64,000 nucleotides of DNA from Halobacillus mangrovi (lineage in GTDB: Bacteria; Bacillota; Bacilli; Bacillales; Halobacillaceae), in NCBI RefSeq assembly GCF_002097535.1, contig NZ_CP020772.1, forward strand, positions 3,136,001-3,200,000. Direction: 5' to 3'. Both the position numbers and the translations under genes were made by a program. The notes under the pieces were generated by a model, which was not told the DNA's origin, searched no databases, and saw nothing but the letters and a program-made list of their open reading frames with translations. Below are positions 8,722-17,245 of this stretch, in pieces; within the stretch, counting starts at the first letter, position 1; each line of letters opens with the position of its first letter.

Positions 8722-10234
8722 CCTTCACCCACTCCCTCGACTCCTGCATAGCTTCAGCTTTTAATGGATGAGCATCTTTCGGCCTTTTTTTCATCATAAA
8801 CAACGGAAGTCGTATAAAAGTGTCTTTCAAATCTTTAATACTTAATGGTGCAACAGGAGAAAAGTAAGGTACTCCAAAAGACTCTAGTCTCGTTAAATGG
8901 ATAGTTAAGAATAAAAATCCAAAAACAATTCCTATGAATCCAAATGTTCCTGCTAAGAAGATAATAGGAAAGGTCAGCAGCCTCAGTGTTGTACTTAATT
9001 CGTTCGATGGAACCACAAATGAAGCGATAGCCGTCAACGCAATTACAATTACCATAAGATTGGATACAAGTCCCGCTCTTACGACAGCGTCTCCAATAAC
9101 GAGACCCCCTACAATCCCTATCGTCTGTCCAACAGGTGAAGGAAGACGAATCCCTGATTCCCTTATCAGCTCAATAATGATGACCATGATCAATGCTTCA
9201 AGTAAAGGCGGATAGGCAATCTCATTGATGGAGCTTTTCACTGGGATAAGAAGGTCATCAGGCAACACTTCATAATGGTAACTGATGATAGCAATGTAAA
9301 ATGCCGGGAGAGCAACTGCAATAATAAAACTAGCCAAACGGATTAAACGAACAAACGTACCTGTATACCAACGTGCATTATAATCATCGGATGCCTGATA
9401 AAACATGAAGAAAGTCGAAGGTGCAATTAAGGTTGTCGGACTCCCTTCTGCAAACAACGCAACCCTTCCCTCCATAATATTTGCCGTTACACGGTCAGGT
9501 CGTTCTGTATTTAACATTTGCGGGAAAGGAGAATAAGGGTTATCCTCTATGAATTCTTCGATATACCCTGGGCTTTGAATCATTTCTACGCTGATCGCTT
9601 GAATTCTCTCTTCCATTTTTTGAATAACTTCAGGGTCAGCTAATCCATCCATATACAGAATAGCTATATTCGTATTCGTTTTTTTGCCGATTTTAAAATA
9701 TTTAACCACGAGGTCCCTATGGTTAATCCTTTTTCTCACAAGGTTTATGTTCATCAACAAATTTTCTACGAAACCGTCATGCGAGCCACGAACTACTTTT
9801 TCATTCTGAGGCTCTTCGACATTCCTGTTAAAGACAGAGGTCACACTAAACCGTGTAATGACCTTGCTTCCATCTTCCATATAGATGGCATGACCCCTGA
9901 GCAAGGTATTAATCGCTTCTTCAAGGTTTTCCGAATGCCGTGCATTTGGTATGTCAGGAAAGTCTTCCACCTTACCCCATTCGATAGGAGAAAAGATTTT
10001 ATCCTGCACTTTATCTTGATCTACGAGAGTTTCAATATAGATAAGTACAGCCTGACCTCTTTTCAGCGACCTTATTTTCAGATCACTGGTTCCCTTGAAT
10101 GCACTTCTTAAATAGTCGACGTTATCTTTTAATTTCGTTGAACTTGGTTGCTGAGGCTCGTTCTGATCTTCTAGGAGCGTTTGATCTTCTACTTTTGTCC
10201 CATCTCCTAAGAAAAATCTTTTTAAAAATCCCAT
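8696..10234 (-). CDS. gerKA: GerA-type spore germination receptor subunit A
   Basis: A subunit of about 512 residues of a GerA-family germinant receptor. It has an N-terminal soluble domain (about residues 30-240), then several transmembrane segments, and a basic C-terminal cytoplasmic tail. Family marks include LYMDGLADPEV near 195 and the block with LFAEGSPTTLIAPSTFF near 264, before the first membrane segment. The chosen ATG (10232-10234) follows GAAGGTG at 6 nt; an upstream TTG is possible. It is first gene of the A-B-C operon. The N-terminal linker is Glu- and Gln-rich. Confidence 0.88.
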   Translation of the reverse strand: MGFLKRFFLGDGTKVEDQTLLEDQNEPQQPSSTKLKDNVDYLRSAFKGTSDLKIRSLKRGQAVLIYIETLVDQDKVQDKIFSPIEWGKVEDFPDIPNARHSENLEEAINTLLRGHAIYMEDGSKVITRFSVTSVFNRNVEEPQNEKVVRGSHDGFVENLLMNINLVRKRINHRDLVVKYFKIGKKTNTNIAILYMDGLADPEVIQKMEERIQAISVEMIQSPGYIEEFIEDNPYSPFPQMLNTERPDRVTANIMEGRVALFAEGSPTTLIAPSTFFMFYQASDDYNARWYTGTFVRLIRLASFIIAVALPAFYIAIISYHYEVLPDDLLIPVKSSINEIAYPPLLEALIMVIIIELIRESGIRLPSPVGQTIGIVGGLVIGDAVVRAGLVSNLMVIVIALTAIASFVVPSNELSTTLRLLTFPIIFLAGTFGFIGIVFGFLFLTIHLTRLESFGVPYFSPVAPLSIKDLKDTFIRLPLFMMKKRPKDAHPLKAEAMQESREWVKDEQNKNEN

Positions 10235-10300
10235 TGGCATCACCTTCAATTAGGGTGCCTCGTCCACTGCCAATCTATACAGGAATTGGCAGAAATACAT

Positions 10301-10332
10301 AAAAAAAGCCTCATGGATTTTCCATGAGGCTC
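10301..10332 (-). terminator. Terminator of the NCS2 permease gene
   Basis: GCCTCATGGA / TCCATGAGGC stem with a run of seven T on the minus strand. Confidence 0.9.
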
Positions 10333-10340
10333 GTTCCATA

Positions 10341-11633
10341 TTAATGACCAGGGAAAAAAGTCATTTGTAATATAAATATAATCGCAAAAAGGTATAGCAG
10401 CCAGTGCACAGATTTCCCTTTACCCATAACCAATTTAAGAACAGGATACGTGATGAATCCCATTGCAATTCCAGTGGCAATGCTTGAAGTTAAAGGCATC
10501 GTCAGAATAATGATAAATGCCGGGAAAGCATCGTCAAATGACTTCCAATTGACGTTGGCTAAACCTTCCATCATAAAACAACCGACGATGATAAGAACCG
10601 GTGCGGTAATAGCAGGTAAACCTGATACGGCTCCAACAAGAGGAGCAAAGAACATGGAGACAATAAACAGGACAGCGACCACTGTGGTGGTCAAGCCCGT
10701 TCTCCCCCCTGCCGCTACACCAGAAGATGATTCGATGTAAGCAGATGACGGGCTCGTCCCAAACATAGCTCCTATCGTGGTAGCTGAGGCATCAGCCATC
10801 AAGGCCGCTCTAGCTCGTGGCAGACTTCCATCTTTCCGAATAAATCCAGCCTGCTCAGCAACACCGACCATTGTTCCTGTCGTATCAAAGATTGTAACTA
10901 GTAAAAAGGCAAAGATGACAGTATAAAGGCTGTTCGCAAAAACTCCTGCGAGATCAATATCCCAAAATACAGGCGTTGGAGGGGCTGACATAACTTTGGT
11001 GATCTCTAGCTGACCAGTAAAAAAACCAATGATACCAGTAATCAGCATTCCAATAAATAGTCCGCCCGTTACATTTCTTGCAATGAGAATGAGCGTGATG
11101 AATAGACCCACAATTGTCAACAACGTCCCCGGTGCGGTCAAGTCTCCCAAAGTGACCAACGTTTCCTCACTCGCTACGATAATTCCTGACATCCTTAGTC
11201 CTAGAAAAGCGATGAATAACCCAATTCCTGAGGTAATCCCATATTTCAATGAAGCCGGAATGGCTGTAATTAGCATCTCTCTTAAACTTGTCAAACTCAA
11301 AATTACAAATAAAATACCAGCTAAGAATACAGTGCCTAAAATAACCGAATAACTGACGTCCTGCTGGATAACCTCTGTCACAAAGTATGCGTTCATCCCC
11401 ATCCCAGGTGCAATCGCAATTGGATAGTTTGCTGCAAAAGCCATTATCAGTGTACCTACGACCGCAGCAATAATCGTAGCCATGAACGCTTGCTCGAATG
11501 GGACCCCGGCTGCTGATAGAATCCCGGGGTTAACGACAACGATATAAACCATCGTTAAAAAGGTTGTGAACCCAGCTAATAATTCTGTACGTACATTTGT
11601 ATGGTTTTCTTCTAATTTAAATTGATTTTTCAT
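10341..11633 (-). CDS. NCS2-family (AzgA-type) hypoxanthine/guanine permease, PbuG-like
   Basis: A 430-residue polytopic permease of the NCS2/AzgA group that takes up hypoxanthine, guanine or adenine by proton symport. Marks are RTELLAGFTTFLTMVYIVVVN at the start (split here: RTELLAGFTT then FLTMVYIVV), APGMGMNAYF in the first helices, TIFDTTGTM and GTSPSSAYIESSSGVAAGG in the second half. The ATG at 11631-11633 follows AAGGTG; the longer reading frame upstream lacks support. A PurBox-like inverted pair lies about 50-100 bp upstream. No purine riboswitch fold was recognised in the leader, unlike B. subtilis pbuG. Confidence 0.88.
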   Translation of the reverse strand: MKNQFKLEENHTNVRTELLAGFTTFLTMVYIVVVNPGILSAAGVPFEQAFMATIIAAVVGTLIMAFAANYPIAIAPGMGMNAYFVTEVIQQDVSYSVILGTVFLAGILFVILSLTSLREMLITAIPASLKYGITSGIGLFIAFLGLRMSGIIVASEETLVTLGDLTAPGTLLTIVGLFITLILIARNVTGGLFIGMLITGIIGFFTGQLEITKVMSAPPTPVFWDIDLAGVFANSLYTVIFAFLLVTIFDTTGTMVGVAEQAGFIRKDGSLPRARAALMADASATTIGAMFGTSPSSAYIESSSGVAAGGRTGLTTTVVAVLFIVSMFFAPLVGAVSGLPAITAPVLIIVGCFMMEGLANVNWKSFDDAFPAFIIILTMPLTSSIATGIAMGFITYPVLKLVMGKGKSVHWLLYLFAIIFILQMTFFPGH

Positions 11634-11680
11634 TCGTAACACCTTGCTTCCAATTAAAATAGCAACGGTTATTATATTAT

Positions 11681-11731
11681 CTTTTTCACGAACAAAAATC
11701 AATAGATTTACCAAAAATGTTCGTGTTTTAA
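11681..11731 (-). promoter_or_regulatory. PurBox-like inverted pair (candidate PurR operator)
   Basis: CACGAACAAA (plus strand, 11687-) and AAACACGAACATT (minus strand, around 11716-11728) face each other. The two CGAAC cores are separated by 25 nt, which corresponds to the 16-17 bp box spacing known for Bacillus PurR operators. Each box departs from the AWWWCCGAACWWT consensus, with A in place of the first C. Confidence 0.5.
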
Positions 11732-11852
11732 TTGAAGCTATCGCCTTACTGTCTTTTCTATATTTCTTATTCCCCTATATAGCAGGTATCCTAAAAACTT
11801 CATTTCGAGATAACTTAAGTTTAGACGATTCCGTTACGATAAATAGATGCAG

Positions 11853-11972
11853 GAGGTCCGGGAAATGGCTCGCTTTCCGTGGGCATGCGTTGAGCCTCCT
11901 CGAGCTAATCGCTCTCCGGGGTCTCACCTGTCATGCTTATCCCACAGGAGTCTCACCATTTCCCGGACCTCC
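11853..11972 (+). repeat. Palindromic intergenic repeat, family B, copy 2
   Basis: A 120-bp element with a perfect 17-bp terminal inverted repeat GGAGGTCCGGGAAATGG. Outer arms CCGTTAC / GTAACGG lie about 20 bp further out. It shares its interior with the copies at 357 and 31359. Confidence 0.85.
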
Positions 11973-12279
11973 TTCCGATTGTTGTGAGTAACGGCAACAC
12001 AAAAATAAAGAAGTTATGTAAAAAAAGCTTATCTCCCAAAAAGAAGATCGGACGCAAGATTTTAAAGAGCACAATAGGTCAGAATCATTCTATATATCAG
12101 CCTTTAAGCCTGGATATCAGCGAAATTGGTGTAAATATCGTCAAATGCTAGTATATTCGTCAAATAATGTATTTAACTGAACAAGCTTGTCCTCATTTCT
12201 ATTCGATATACTTAAGGGGCTCTAACTTAAAGTAGGAGTTCTAATTCCTCATGAGTGGGTCGTTCACCACAGAATAGAT

Positions 12280-12405
12280 AGGTTGGCTGGAAAACAGCGA
12301 GACTCCCGCGGGAGAAGGACTTAGGCGAGACCCCACAGAGAGCGCAGCGAATGAGGAGGCTCGCCAGTTCCCCCGCAGGAAAGCGAGTTGTTTTCCAGCC
12401 AACCT
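12280..12405 (+). repeat. Palindromic intergenic repeat, family A, copy 2
   Basis: A 126-bp element with a perfect 17-bp terminal inverted repeat AGGTTGGCTGGAAAACA. Outer arms GGGTCGTT / AACGGCCC extend the symmetry. The gene-free stretch 11634-12536 holds this, the family B copy and the PurBox-like pair, and nothing else I recognise. Confidence 0.85.
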
Positions 12406-12536
12406 TACGCTTATTAAGCAACGGCCCTAGAATATCTCGATTTCAAGTCTTCTGGTTAATGAGGCTTTAATGGGAGAAAAGAAACCATAGATTGACGCTC
12501 TACTTATTAACAAAAGGTTAAGCAAAAACATGAAAA

Positions 12537-12570
12537 AGAAAAGGAACCGAAGATAAACTTCGATTCCTTT
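12537..12570 (-). terminator. Terminator of the YdbS/YdbT-like operon
   Basis: GGAATCGAAG / CTTCGGTTCC stem followed by TTTTC on the minus strand, immediately beyond the stop codon at 12572. Confidence 0.75.
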
Positions 12571-12571
12571 C

Positions 12572-14020
12572 TTACCCTGGACGATACCAGCCTATGATCT
12601 TTCTCGAATCCTTGTCCTCCAAATATAAGCATTGAGCCTGGGCACCGCCGACACCGGACTTCAAGGTCACGTGTACACTCTCTAAATCAACTCTCTTCTG
12701 AAAGATACTTTGAGAAAGAGAGGCAGCCTGGATCCGGTATTTTTTCATCACATACGTTTGTCTGGTGATGGACCGGCTTCTCAGCGTCAGTTGTTGATCT
12801 TCAATATCCCACCCTGCATCGTTATAGGCTAGCAGTCCTAACCCAGTAAAAGCGAGAGCCCCTAAGATTCCAAACACTCCATAGGGAAACAGAAATATAC
12901 TTAACGGAACGACGGCAAGCCATGCAAACCAGGAATGCCGGATCATATACCTTATCTTCGCCCTTTTCGGCGGCTTTTTCCAATCTACATCAAAGCGATA
13001 TTCTGTTAATATTTCCTGAAGAACACGAGCGATCTTTTTCTTTTTAATAAAAGGAAGAACCCTCAACTGCTGATCGGACTCGTTCGGAAGGCCGCCTCCT
13101 GCACTGATTATAGTTACGGATGCAAAGCCAAGAGGCTGACGGATTAAATTCTCGTCTACTCTTAATCCTTGGATACGATTCAGCGGTATGGTCATCTGTT
13201 TCTTCTCTAGCCATCCTCTTGTAATAATCAGATCATCTTCATTTAGATAGACCGTAAAATTTGCATATCTGAAAATCGTCAGCAAAATAGAAATGGCATA
13301 AGCAATCAGAAGAACCATAAGGGCTGTAAAAGCAACTATCAATACGCCAATCTGAATCCAGTCTAGAATCTGGTCATAGATAGCACCAAGAGGCAGGACG
13401 TCCATAACCTGAGAAAAGAAGACACCGACACCAGAAATGACAACACCCGCTCCGCCTGAAGTGATGGCCATCAGGATGATGTCTTTCATGTTCATTTCAT
13501 AAACTTTCTTGCGAGCAGACCATTCATTTTTACTTTCTTCGCCTTGTTCATATTCGACTTTCTTATTTTTTTCCTTCAGAATTAGCGCTTCCAATTCTTT
13601 TGCCTCGGTAAGCTTGATCGCTGTCAGTTCTCCCTCAGCTTTCTGACTATCTGTAGACCCCGCTGTTTCTACAGAAACTTTGACAAGCTGGAATGGCCGA
13701 TGGAAAATCCCCTCGGAAAAATCGAGACTTTGAATTCTTTCAAAAGGAATATAGCGCTTTTTGCGAAAAAGAAGTCCATACTCAATCCGAAGCTCGCCCT
13801 CCTCTACACGGTACGTGAATCGTAGCCACTTCACGATACCTGCCACGAGAATCAATAAGAGAAAGCCAACCCAAATCAATAGAGGAACCCATTCGATATC
13901 CCCACTCAGAACATTACCGTTTATGAAAAATACGACTAACAAAGGAAGCAAGGCATCCTTTAAGCTTTTTACAAAATTAATAAGCGCTGAAATCGGGTGG
14001 AGACGTTTCGGTTCAAACAT
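12572..14020 (-). CDS. PH-domain (bPH2/DUF304) membrane protein, YdbT-like
   Basis: A 482-residue membrane protein with three bacterial PH-like (bPH2) domains separated by paired transmembrane segments. The repeating domain signature is IPFERIQSLDFSEGIFHRPF near residue 95 (cut here as IPFERIQSLD plus FSEGIFHRPF), IPLNRIQGLRVDENLIRQPL near 276 and YRIQAASLSQSIFQKR near 423. It overlaps the upstream ydbS-like gene by 8 bp. In B. subtilis, YdbS and YdbT are linked to resistance to amylolysin-type bacteriocins; the molecular role is unknown. A Lys/Glu-rich insert lies near residues 135-170. Confidence 0.85.
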   Translation of the reverse strand: MFEPKRLHPISALINFVKSLKDALLPLLVVFFINGNVLSGDIEWVPLLIWVGFLLLILVAGIVKWLRFTYRVEEGELRIEYGLLFRKKRYIPFERIQSLDFSEGIFHRPFQLVKVSVETAGSTDSQKAEGELTAIKLTEAKELEALILKEKNKKVEYEQGEESKNEWSARKKVYEMNMKDIILMAITSGGAGVVISGVGVFFSQVMDVLPLGAIYDQILDWIQIGVLIVAFTALMVLLIAYAISILLTIFRYANFTVYLNEDDLIITRGWLEKKQMTIPLNRIQGLRVDENLIRQPLGFASVTIISAGGGLPNESDQQLRVLPFIKKKKIARVLQEILTEYRFDVDWKKPPKRAKIRYMIRHSWFAWLAVVPLSIFLFPYGVFGILGALAFTGLGLLAYNDAGWDIEDQQLTLRSRSITRQTYVMKKYRIQAASLSQSIFQKRVDLESVHVTLKSGVGGAQAQCLYLEDKDSRKIIGWYRPG

Positions 14021-14492
14021 CTTCCTCTGCCACCCTTGCTAGTGAAGATATCGACTGCCTCAGCTCTTCTGCTTCCAGCTCATCAAGAGCAGGTATTTTA
14101 TGTACAGTAGCCGCTGTAGAGATGCTGATCGTAGATAATTTATATTTACGCAGCAACGGTCCTTGTTCCGTATCGACGTGCTGAACTCTTATCATGGGGA
14201 CAAGCGTTCTTTTTATAATAAGTATGCCGTATTGAAGTTCGATGTCCTGATCGGTCACTTCATAACGCCACCGTTTCCAACGCAAACTTGGAATCAGCCA
14301 TACAGAAAAAAGGATTTCAAAAAGGATGATTCCCGCCGCAATCGCCAGTAGCCAGGAAGGCCAATTCCACAGTAAAACAGTGACGATGAGACCTGCCGCA
14401 AGCATTGTCGTCACTCCTACTTGGATCGCACCATAAATTCTCCATAGAGTTAGTGCTTTTCGGGATATTCTCTGAGCTGGTTCCTTCCACAT
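14013..14492 (-). CDS. PH-domain (bPH2/DUF304) membrane protein, YdbS-like
   Basis: A 159-residue protein with two transmembrane segments near residues 20-65 and a bPH2 domain behind them (YEVTDQDIELQYGILIIKR; VPMIRVQHVDTEQGPLLRKY). The start ATG follows AAGGAGG at 7 nt. It is co-transcribed with the larger PH-domain gene, and the 8-bp overlap suggests a stable complex of the two. Function is inferred only from this pairing. Confidence 0.83.
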   Translation of the reverse strand: MWKEPAQRISRKALTLWRIYGAIQVGVTTMLAAGLIVTVLLWNWPSWLLAIAAGIILFEILFSVWLIPSLRWKRWRYEVTDQDIELQYGILIIKRTLVPMIRVQHVDTEQGPLLRKYKLSTISISTAATVHKIPALDELEAEELRQSISSLARVAEEDV

Positions 14493-14561
14493 ATACAGAC
14501 CTCCTTACCCTTTCCCTATACATACGGTACTGATCGCCAAATGGTTTCGCCCATACGAAAA

Positions 14562-14590
14562 CCAGACATGTAAAACATGTCCGGCTGAGC
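14562..14590 (-). terminator. Terminator of proC
   Basis: GACATGT / ACATGTC stem with TTTTC on the minus strand, just downstream of the proC stop. Confidence 0.7.
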
Positions 14591-14595
14591 TTTGC

Positions 14596-15411
14596 TTATT
14601 TCGTACCTTTTCCTAATTGCCTTGATCTTTCTGTACATGCTGTCATCGTTTGAATGACGGCGTTACGAAAGCCTTCTTCTTCCAGTTTGGTTACACCAGC
14701 GATCGTTGTTCCGCCTGGTGTGCAAACAGCATCTTTTAAGTCCCCAGGATGACGGCCGGTTTCAAGTACCATTTTAGCAGCTCCCATCACCGATTGAGCC
14801 GCTAGTTTGTAAGCCTTATCTCTTGGAAAACCTTCGTTCACAGCACCATCAGCCATTGCCTCAATAAACATATATACAAATGCTGGCGATGAACCACTTA
14901 GCGCTGGCACAGTATCCATTAGTTTTTCTTCGACGACCTCGGCTTCACCGAAGCTTTCAAACACTTCCATGACTTCTGCTAATTCCTGTTTCGTCACAAA
15001 ATCATTTGGACAAAGCACACTCATTCCCGCTCCTACTAGAGAAGGGGTGTTCGGCATAGATCGAATGACTTTCACGTTTTTTCCAAAAGCCTCTTTCATA
15101 GCATCAAGCGTAATTCCTGCAGCAACTGTAACGACTACAGTGTCCTCTGGGACTTCATCCCTAATTTCCTGGATGACGCCTTGATAGACATAAGGCTTTA
15201 CAGCCAAGAAAAGGATTTCACTTTCCCTCGCCAGCCTTTTATTATCATTAGATATTTGTATGCCGTACTCGTCTGTAACAAAATCAATGGTTTCATCAGA
15301 CAAAGCCGTTGCGGCAATTTGTTCCGCTTCAACTAAGCCGGCATCAATCATTCCTTGAATCATCGCCTGGCCCATTTGGCCACAGCCGATAAATCCCAGT
15401 TTTTTGTTCAC
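14596..15411 (-). CDS. proC: Pyrroline-5-carboxylate reductase
   Basis: A 271-residue enzyme for the last step of proline synthesis, reducing 1-pyrroline-5-carboxylate with NAD(P)H. The Rossmann nucleotide-binding motif GFIGCGQMGQAMIQG lies at the N-terminus, FLAVKPY near 65, VIRSMPNTPSLVGAG near 115 and the family signature with LSGSSPAFVYMFIEA and CTPGGTTIAG in the C-terminal dimerisation domain. The GTG start at 15409-15411 follows GGAGGG; the upstream ATG of the long frame has no ribosome binding site. It stands alone. In a salt-adapted organism extra ProC copies can feed osmotic proline pools; this is inference. Confidence 0.93.
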   Translation of the reverse strand: MNKKLGFIGCGQMGQAMIQGMIDAGLVEAEQIAATALSDETIDFVTDEYGIQISNDNKRLARESEILFLAVKPYVYQGVIQEIRDEVPEDTVVVTVAAGITLDAMKEAFGKNVKVIRSMPNTPSLVGAGMSVLCPNDFVTKQELAEVMEVFESFGEAEVVEEKLMDTVPALSGSSPAFVYMFIEAMADGAVNEGFPRDKAYKLAAQSVMGAAKMVLETGRHPGDLKDAVCTPGGTTIAGVTKLEEEGFRNAVIQTMTACTERSRQLGKGTK

Positions 15412-15617
15412 CGTACATCCCTCCTTAGTCTCTCCATTGTATAGGAATCTTTCTTTCATCACAATTCCATTTACTAAGAAGGATGAATTTACGTTAACGT
15501 ATAGTAAATATTTCTTGTTTTCTGAAGAAAAGGTTTACAAATTATGGCTTGTTCCCTATAATATAAAGTGTATTCTTCATATCATATTGAATCACCCCAA
15601 ATATCATAGCTGCTACG

Positions 15618-15651
15618 AAAAAAGCCGAGCTGCCTCAAGCTCGGCTTTTTT
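15618..15651 (-). terminator. Terminator of the antiporter gene
   Basis: AAAAAAGCCGAGCT / AGCTCGGCTTTTTT stem. The TGA stop at 15635-15637 lies in its loop. It is symmetrical enough to work on both strands. Confidence 0.9.
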
Positions 15652-17140
15652 CGTTGTCCACTTCTTGCGTTCTCACGGCTTCTAACAATTTGCGGACTTC
15701 TTTTTTGCTGCTTCTTGATACAAGAATATAGAGCGTATCCCCTGTTTTGATTTCTGTCTGACCGTACGGAGTGATCACATCTCCGTCACGAATAATGGCA
15801 TTGATGAGGGCACGGTCCGGCAGCTCCATGTTCTCCAGCGTTTGCCCGACAATCTGGTTGTGTGCCATTACCTCAAACTCCATCATTTCAACGTTTGTTT
15901 TTCCGATCGAAATCAGCTCAAGCGAGTGGATAGGATTCGTCATTTTTTCCGAGACGAGCTTAAGTCTCTCTGCTAACCACGTAATGGTAGATCCTTGCAC
16001 GAGTGTTGAAATCAATACTGTAAAGAATACAACATTGAAGATAACCTGGCTGTTCTCAATCTCAGCAAGCATCGGAAATATAGCTAGTACGATCGGCACA
16101 GCTCCGCGAAGTCCAGCCCACGATAAGAATAACTTTTCTTTCGTATCGAATTTAAATCCGGCTAAACTGATAAAAGTCGCTACGGGTCTTGCGATAAGTA
16201 TCAAGACAATTGCAACAATCAATCCATCAATCATTACTGGAAGTGTAAAAACTTCTGACGGAAAGACGAATAGCCCTAAAATGATGAACATTAAAATTTG
16301 AGCCATCCAACCGAATCCTTCATGGAACCTGAGGATTGAATAACGGTAGGCAAGTTCGGCATTCCCGATAAAAACAGCCGCTACATAAACAGCAAGAAGT
16401 CCACTCGCCTGAATAAGAGAACTCGCACTGTAGGCCAGAAAGGCAAAACCTAGAGCGAACAGCGGGTAGAGGCCGCTCGAATCAAGATTGATACGATTCA
16501 ATGAATAGCTGGCTAGATAGCCGACCATAGCCCCGACAACTAACCCAGCTCCCATTTGCCAAAAGAAAGAACCGACCATGCCCCAAATATTCACGTCAGG
16601 AATTGTCAGCAACTGAATGAAAGCGATCGTAAGAAAAACGGCCATCGGATCATTGGTACCAGATTCTGCCTCAAGGGTCGCTTCAAGCTTACCGCGAATG
16701 TTTTTTCCTTTTAACACAGCAAAAACGGCAGCTGCATCTGTTGAACCAATGATCGAACCTAAAAGTAATGCTTCAAGCCAAGTGATATGTAAAATATACT
16801 TTGCTGCTATGGCAACGATTCCAGTAGTGAGCACAACCCCTGCGGTGGCCAGGGTTACGGAAGGCCCAATGACTGAGCGAATATCATTCCATTTCGTCAG
16901 CATACCACCTTCAAATAAAATGACAATCAGCGCAAAGACTCCGACAAGCTGGGCAATTTCAGGATTATCAAAATACAGGAAACCCAGTCCATCACTGCCC
17001 ACAATCATTCCTACAGCAATAAAGAGGACAAGGGAAGGAACCCCTAATCGAGAAGAGAATTTTGTTACGACGATACTGATGATTAATAATAGTGCTACGA
17101 GCATGATGAATTGATTAGATTCTAAGATTTCTTGGATCAT
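15635..17140 (-). CDS. CPA1-type potassium (or sodium)/proton antiporter with RCK_C domain
   Basis: A 501-residue membrane antiporter of the NhaP2/CvrA type. About twelve hydrophobic segments hold the exchanger core (GSIIGSTDAAAVFAVL near 126; LEAESGTNDPMAVFL near 155, with the ion-binding Asp). From about residue 405 a regulatory RCK_C/TrkA-C domain follows (ALINAIIRDGDVITPYG; GDTLYILVS). Such proteins expel K+ or Na+ in exchange for protons and help salt and pH balance. Start ATG with GGGG upstream. The ion preference is not evident from sequence. Confidence 0.87.
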   Translation of the reverse strand: MIQEILESNQFIMLVALLLIISIVVTKFSSRLGVPSLVLFIAVGMIVGSDGLGFLYFDNPEIAQLVGVFALIVILFEGGMLTKWNDIRSVIGPSVTLATAGVVLTTGIVAIAAKYILHITWLEALLLGSIIGSTDAAAVFAVLKGKNIRGKLEATLEAESGTNDPMAVFLTIAFIQLLTIPDVNIWGMVGSFFWQMGAGLVVGAMVGYLASYSLNRINLDSSGLYPLFALGFAFLAYSASSLIQASGLLAVYVAAVFIGNAELAYRYSILRFHEGFGWMAQILMFIILGLFVFPSEVFTLPVMIDGLIVAIVLILIARPVATFISLAGFKFDTKEKLFLSWAGLRGAVPIVLAIFPMLAEIENSQVIFNVVFFTVLISTLVQGSTITWLAERLKLVSEKMTNPIHSLELISIGKTNVEMMEFEVMAHNQIVGQTLENMELPDRALINAIIRDGDVITPYGQTEIKTGDTLYILVSRSSKKEVRKLLEAVRTQEVDNEKSRA

Positions 17141-17245
17141 TACAGATACCCCTTTTTGTCTTCATTCCTCTATTTTACAAAAGATGATAGCAAAACGCAT
17201 GGATTTGAATTGAAGCGGCTCCCATAACCGGGAGCCACTGTGAGT

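Noticed and set aside
11634..11852. Purine riboswitch upstream of the NCS2 permease
   Set aside because: I could not find the conserved three-way junction sequences; a PurBox-like pair fits better.
12227..12421. 64-codon minus-strand frame
   Set aside because: Lies entirely in the family A repeat and mirrors the frames in the other copies; not a gene.
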